NCBI GenBank assembly: GCA_002221725.1
Contig: NJFT01000436.1
Location: 1 to 10,593, forward strand
Direction of reading: 5' to 3'
DNA from: Scedosporium boydii
Lineage: Eukaryota; Ascomycota; Sordariomycetes; Microascales; Microascaceae
Length of the DNA stretch: 10,593 nt
In this document: piece after piece, positions 8,263 through 10,593 of the stretch
How positions within the stretch are numbered: position 1 is the stretch's first letter
How the letters are laid out: the number at the start of each line of letters is the position of its first letter
Translations under genes and position numbers: made by a program
The notes under the pieces: generated by a model
Seen by the model: the letters and a program-made list of their open reading frames with translations, nothing else
What the model was told of the DNA's origin: nothing
Databases searched by the model: none

Positions 8263-9342
8263 TTTTCAAACAATGGCATTTCCCTTACACCAAAGACGGG
8301 GTATAATACTAGTATAATGATCCCGTGATAATCTAATCAAATACTAGCCGGCTTCTTAATGCGGTTTGCCCTGGGTGTCGCGCCCTGTGAACCGATGTGG
8401 CTGACCGGCCCTGTTCCAAATGCAGATTGCCGGTCCCACCCAACCACCGGCAGCACGACGCCAGACTGCCGGTCACAATGCGCAAAACACGCAACGACAG
8501 CATCTCCGGACTCGCCTATGGCCCCTGAAGTGCCCTTAGTCTTATCCGCTTGGAGACCGCTTAGTTAACCCCCCTGCCCCACCCAAAACATTTTAAAATA
8601 TTGGTGGAAAAGAAATTGTTGGGGGCAGGGAACACTGGGGTATTTTCAGCACTCTGGATGTTATACATTATCCGACCAGGCAACCCCCGGAGAAAAAAAT
8701 GCAACTGGGACCAACGTCGGGAGTCGGCATTTCTAGTTTATTACCTTGATCTTAAGTTCCTAACCTTATCCTGGATGTGGTGGAAATGGTAGGGATTACC
8801 ACGGGATGATAAGGGGGAAGTGCATGCAGAGGGGGAGTCGTTCCGGAGTCTGGCACCTTATTATTATCCATCGATTGGTCATTTCCTCTCTTTCCTTGGT
8901 AGCCTAAAATCACCAACTCCAGTGTCAGGTATTTGAAAAACAATTCTAATACCTTGCTTCAAGAGTCAAGGAAATGGGATTTATCCGTCTCGATGGCAAC
9001 AGTGCTATGGTGTGCTCTCCCAATTTATGTCCATGGCTGTCGCGTGGCAGCTGAAATAGCGATGTCGAAGATATGGGTCTTATAAGGGACCTTCCTAGCT
9101 TCCAAGTTGTCGGAGACCTTGAAAATGGCCATCCGTAGCTAGCTTGTTTCCAAAATACATGAGCATTACCAATCTAGATGTATACCGAGCTTGAATGAAA
9201 GCAGAGGGATAAGTTTCCAAAGGCACAACACATTCCTTACCAATGCATCAATTAATTTCTCTTATATCATTTTCTAGCCCTAGATTCCTTCTCGCTTCCT
9301 GAAGCTAACATAAAAGCATTCCCCCTTCGCAAAATAAACCCT
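8263..9342. other. Intergenic region with the dehydrogenase promoter
   Basis: This 1.08-kb gap holds the promoter of the - strand tartrate dehydrogenase-type gene at its left end and the 3' flank of the HAD gene at its right end. No convincing coding sequence is seen; frames at 8359-8568, 8601-8792 and 8752-8943 have no family resemblance. Near the start codon there are an AT-rich element and a 10-bp palindrome ATACTAGTAT (8306-8315). Further up come a CGG-dyad block (8428-8473), a 9-bp inverted repeat CCCTGCCCC/GGGGCAGGG (8572-8580 and 8622-8630), CCTTATC/GATAAGG arms near 8764 and 8808, and a reverse CCAAT box (ATTGG) near 8874. Confidence 0.55.
8428..8473. promoter_or_regulatory. Three TGCCGGT half-sites, candidate Zn2Cys6 binding region
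   Basis: TGCCGGT occurs at 8428-8434 and 8467-8473, and its reverse complement ACCGGCA at 8446-8452, all within 46 bp. The first two form a perfect 7-bp inverted repeat with an 11-nt spacer. The block lies about 170-210 bp upstream of the tartrate dehydrogenase-type start codon, a plausible activator position. The protein that might bind is not encoded in the window. Confidence 0.4.
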
Positions 9343-10068
9343 TCAGGCACTTGAAGCCTTCAGCTCAGCTTCAACCGCATCAGCCATCTCACCAAGCGTA
9401 TCAAACTTCCAATCATACACAGTATCACTCCTATTGCCCATAACTGCACCAGGCCTAACTATCCAGCTCGATCGAATGCCAACTTGCTTGGCCGGGTGAT
9501 GGTCGTGGAATTGGCTCTGTGCTGTCTGAAGGATTTGGTCTTTCGGAACACCAAACTTTTCATTAACCTCCTGAATCATGTATTCGAAATTGTTTAAATT
9601 AGGCTTGTAGCTGCCCACATCCTGGGCAGTAATGACAAGGTCGAACTTTGTGCCCTTCAGTGGTCCACTATTGCTGCGGGAGAAAGACTCGCGATCGACG
9701 TTTGACAATACAACAAGCTTGTAGTGCTGACTGAGTCGTTTCAAGGCCTCCACAGAATCTGGAAAGGCTGGCCAGTTGCCTACAGAGGCACCGAAAGCTT
9801 TGCTCTGGTCTAAAGAGGGCTTTGGTAGGCCCAGCTTCTCTGCAATTTGCGGGTGGATGGTCGTGAGCAGTTCGTGATATTTGAGCTCGGGGGTAATAGC
9901 CTGCTGCGAGCGTTCGCATTCGTGGATCATGTCAAGCAGTCTCTCCCTGCTGAAATCGGTGTTGGTGCCCAGGATTGGTCGGAGATTGGTCAGAATCCCG
10001 GTTTCCCAGTCAATTAGGGTACCGTAGACGTCAAAACAAAGGACCTTAAAATCCGAAATTCGAGCCAT
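9343..10068 (-). CDS. HAD-superfamily hydrolase, type II haloacid dehalogenase-like
   Basis: This intronless gene encodes 241 residues of the haloacid dehalogenase fold, a usual length for the type II group. The nucleophile Asp13 lies in FDVYGTL. The residue two positions later is Tyr, as in L-2-haloacid dehalogenases, not the second Asp of HAD phosphatases. Ser122 in VVLSNVD and Lys155 in SYKPN have spacings nearly equal to Asp10, Ser118 and Lys151 of Pseudomonas L-2-haloacid dehalogenase. The last motif reads AQSQFHDHHPAK, differing from the SSNAWD of proven dehalogenases, so the true reaction (dehalogenation or another hydrolysis of a small acid) is uncertain. There is no signal peptide; it is likely cytosolic. 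The start has a good context (ATCATGG), and the family motif begins within 15 residues. It points the same way as the tartrate dehydrogenase-type gene, 1.08 kb upstream of it. Confidence 0.91.
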   Translation of the reverse strand: MARISDFKVLCFDVYGTLIDWETGILTNLRPILGTNTDFSRERLLDMIHECERSQQAITPELKYHELLTTIHPQIAEKLGLPKPSLDQSKAFGASVGNWPAFPDSVEALKRLSQHYKLVVLSNVDRESFSRSNSGPLKGTKFDLVITAQDVGSYKPNLNNFEYMIQEVNEKFGVPKDQILQTAQSQFHDHHPAKQVGIRSSWIVRPGAVMGNRSDTVYDWKFDTLGEMADAVEAELKASSA

Positions 10069-10593
10069 GATCGCTGATCACTAAGTGGAGAGGAAGATTA
10101 AAACTCTAGAGCCGTGGGGAGATGGAAAACAAGATCTTTAAGTCAATAAGGCGGGGAGAGAGTTGAATCGTAGAGCCGGAGTGAGACGAAAGATCCTGGT
10201 CGCTTGTTTTTCAACATTGGCCTCCTCGGCGGTGGCCCAATGATTTATAATGGCCCAATTAATCATCATGACTTTCTTCAGCATTGGGTCGGGACATAAG
10301 TGGGGCCAGCCATGGTGACTTGATCTAACTTTGATCCGGTCCAATGCCGGTTACCGGCCCGGTCATGTCTCGATCCCAATACGGCGGAGGTGAGGGCCAG
10401 GACATTGCGCACAATGATGAGGTGCAACTCTGGCTGTGTAGTTCTAGAAGCTTCCCTAGTTGCAAAGAGCTTCCCTTTACTTCGTAACCAACGAACGTTT
10501 CCGAAACTAGAAGTACAGCGTAACAAATACCACCTGTAATTCAGCGGAATGCCTTAACGAGACACCCAACGGGAATGTTGCTTTTTTTTTTTT
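10069..10593. promoter_or_regulatory. Upstream region of the HAD gene to the right edge
   Basis: These 525 bp precede the HAD start codon on the - strand. Two open frames (10138-10344 and 10278-10526, both -) have no recognisable features. A CGG dyad lies at 10346-10358. The window ends in a run of T (from 10582), so a longer homopolymer may continue beyond it. No other gene is visible. Confidence 0.5.
10346..10358. promoter_or_regulatory. Perfect dyad GCCGGT-T-ACCGGC
   Basis: The 6-bp arms are separated by one base, about 280 bp before the HAD start. The core CGGTTACCG (10348-10356) is a CGG-N3-CCG arrangement, a classic geometry for fungal Zn2Cys6 regulators. TGCCGGT here is identical to the half-site repeated upstream of the tartrate dehydrogenase-type gene. 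Confidence 0.4.

Noticed and set aside
8572..8630. 9-bp inverted repeat CCCTGCCCC/GGGGCAGGG as a terminator or element end.
   Set aside because: A 41-nt spacer, simple G/C composition, and no neighbouring gene end or duplication.

Overview
The window looks like nuclear DNA of a filamentous ascomycete, probably an Aspergillus/Penicillium-type mould. Four genes carry short spliceosomal introns (53-85 bp). Most have GT(A/G)xGT donors, CTAAC/TGAC-like branch points and AG acceptors. Genes lie on both strands, with intergenic gaps of 0.36-1.9 kb, and the encoded proteins belong to typical fungal metabolic families. There are no bacterial operons, ribosome binding sites or CRISPR arrays. The genus is an inference.

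Layout from left to right: (1) the 3' end of an MFS anion transporter of the Dal5/ACS type, + strand, entering from the left edge and ending at 672. (2) A 1.9-kb stretch without a convincing gene (673-2608), holding an 11-bp triple repeat, a hairpin, a 32-T tract and an unidentified, possibly decayed, coding stretch (about 1953-2567). (3) A seven-exon GABA transaminase-type gene on the - strand (4359 to 2609). (4) A 749-bp divergent promoter region. (5) A succinate-semialdehyde dehydrogenase-type gene on the + strand (5109-6696). (6) A 356-bp convergent gap. (7) A tartrate/D-malate dehydrogenase-type gene on the - strand (8262 to 7053), with a likely mitochondrial presequence. (8) A 1.08-kb gap. 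(9) An intronless HAD-superfamily gene resembling type II haloacid dehalogenases on the - strand (10068 to 9343). (10) A 525-bp upstream region running to the right edge.

GABA transaminase and succinate-semialdehyde dehydrogenase catalyse consecutive steps (GABA to succinic semialdehyde to succinate) and are transcribed head to head. With an organic-anion transporter, a hydroxy-acid beta-decarboxylating dehydrogenase and a HAD hydrolase alongside, the region reads as a possible carbon/nitrogen catabolic cluster. Joint regulation is an inference. Inverted CCGGT...ACCGG dyads occur upstream of the enzyme genes, but with different spacers, and a similar dyad also lies by chance inside a coding exon.

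The most notable observation is in the succinate-semialdehyde dehydrogenase gene. Intron 1 has a normal donor and branch point, but the only junction giving a full-length family-like protein ends in CG, not AG. Its last intron is a GC-AG intron. The gene may therefore be mis-spliced, shortened in frame, or affected by a single-base change or sequencing error.
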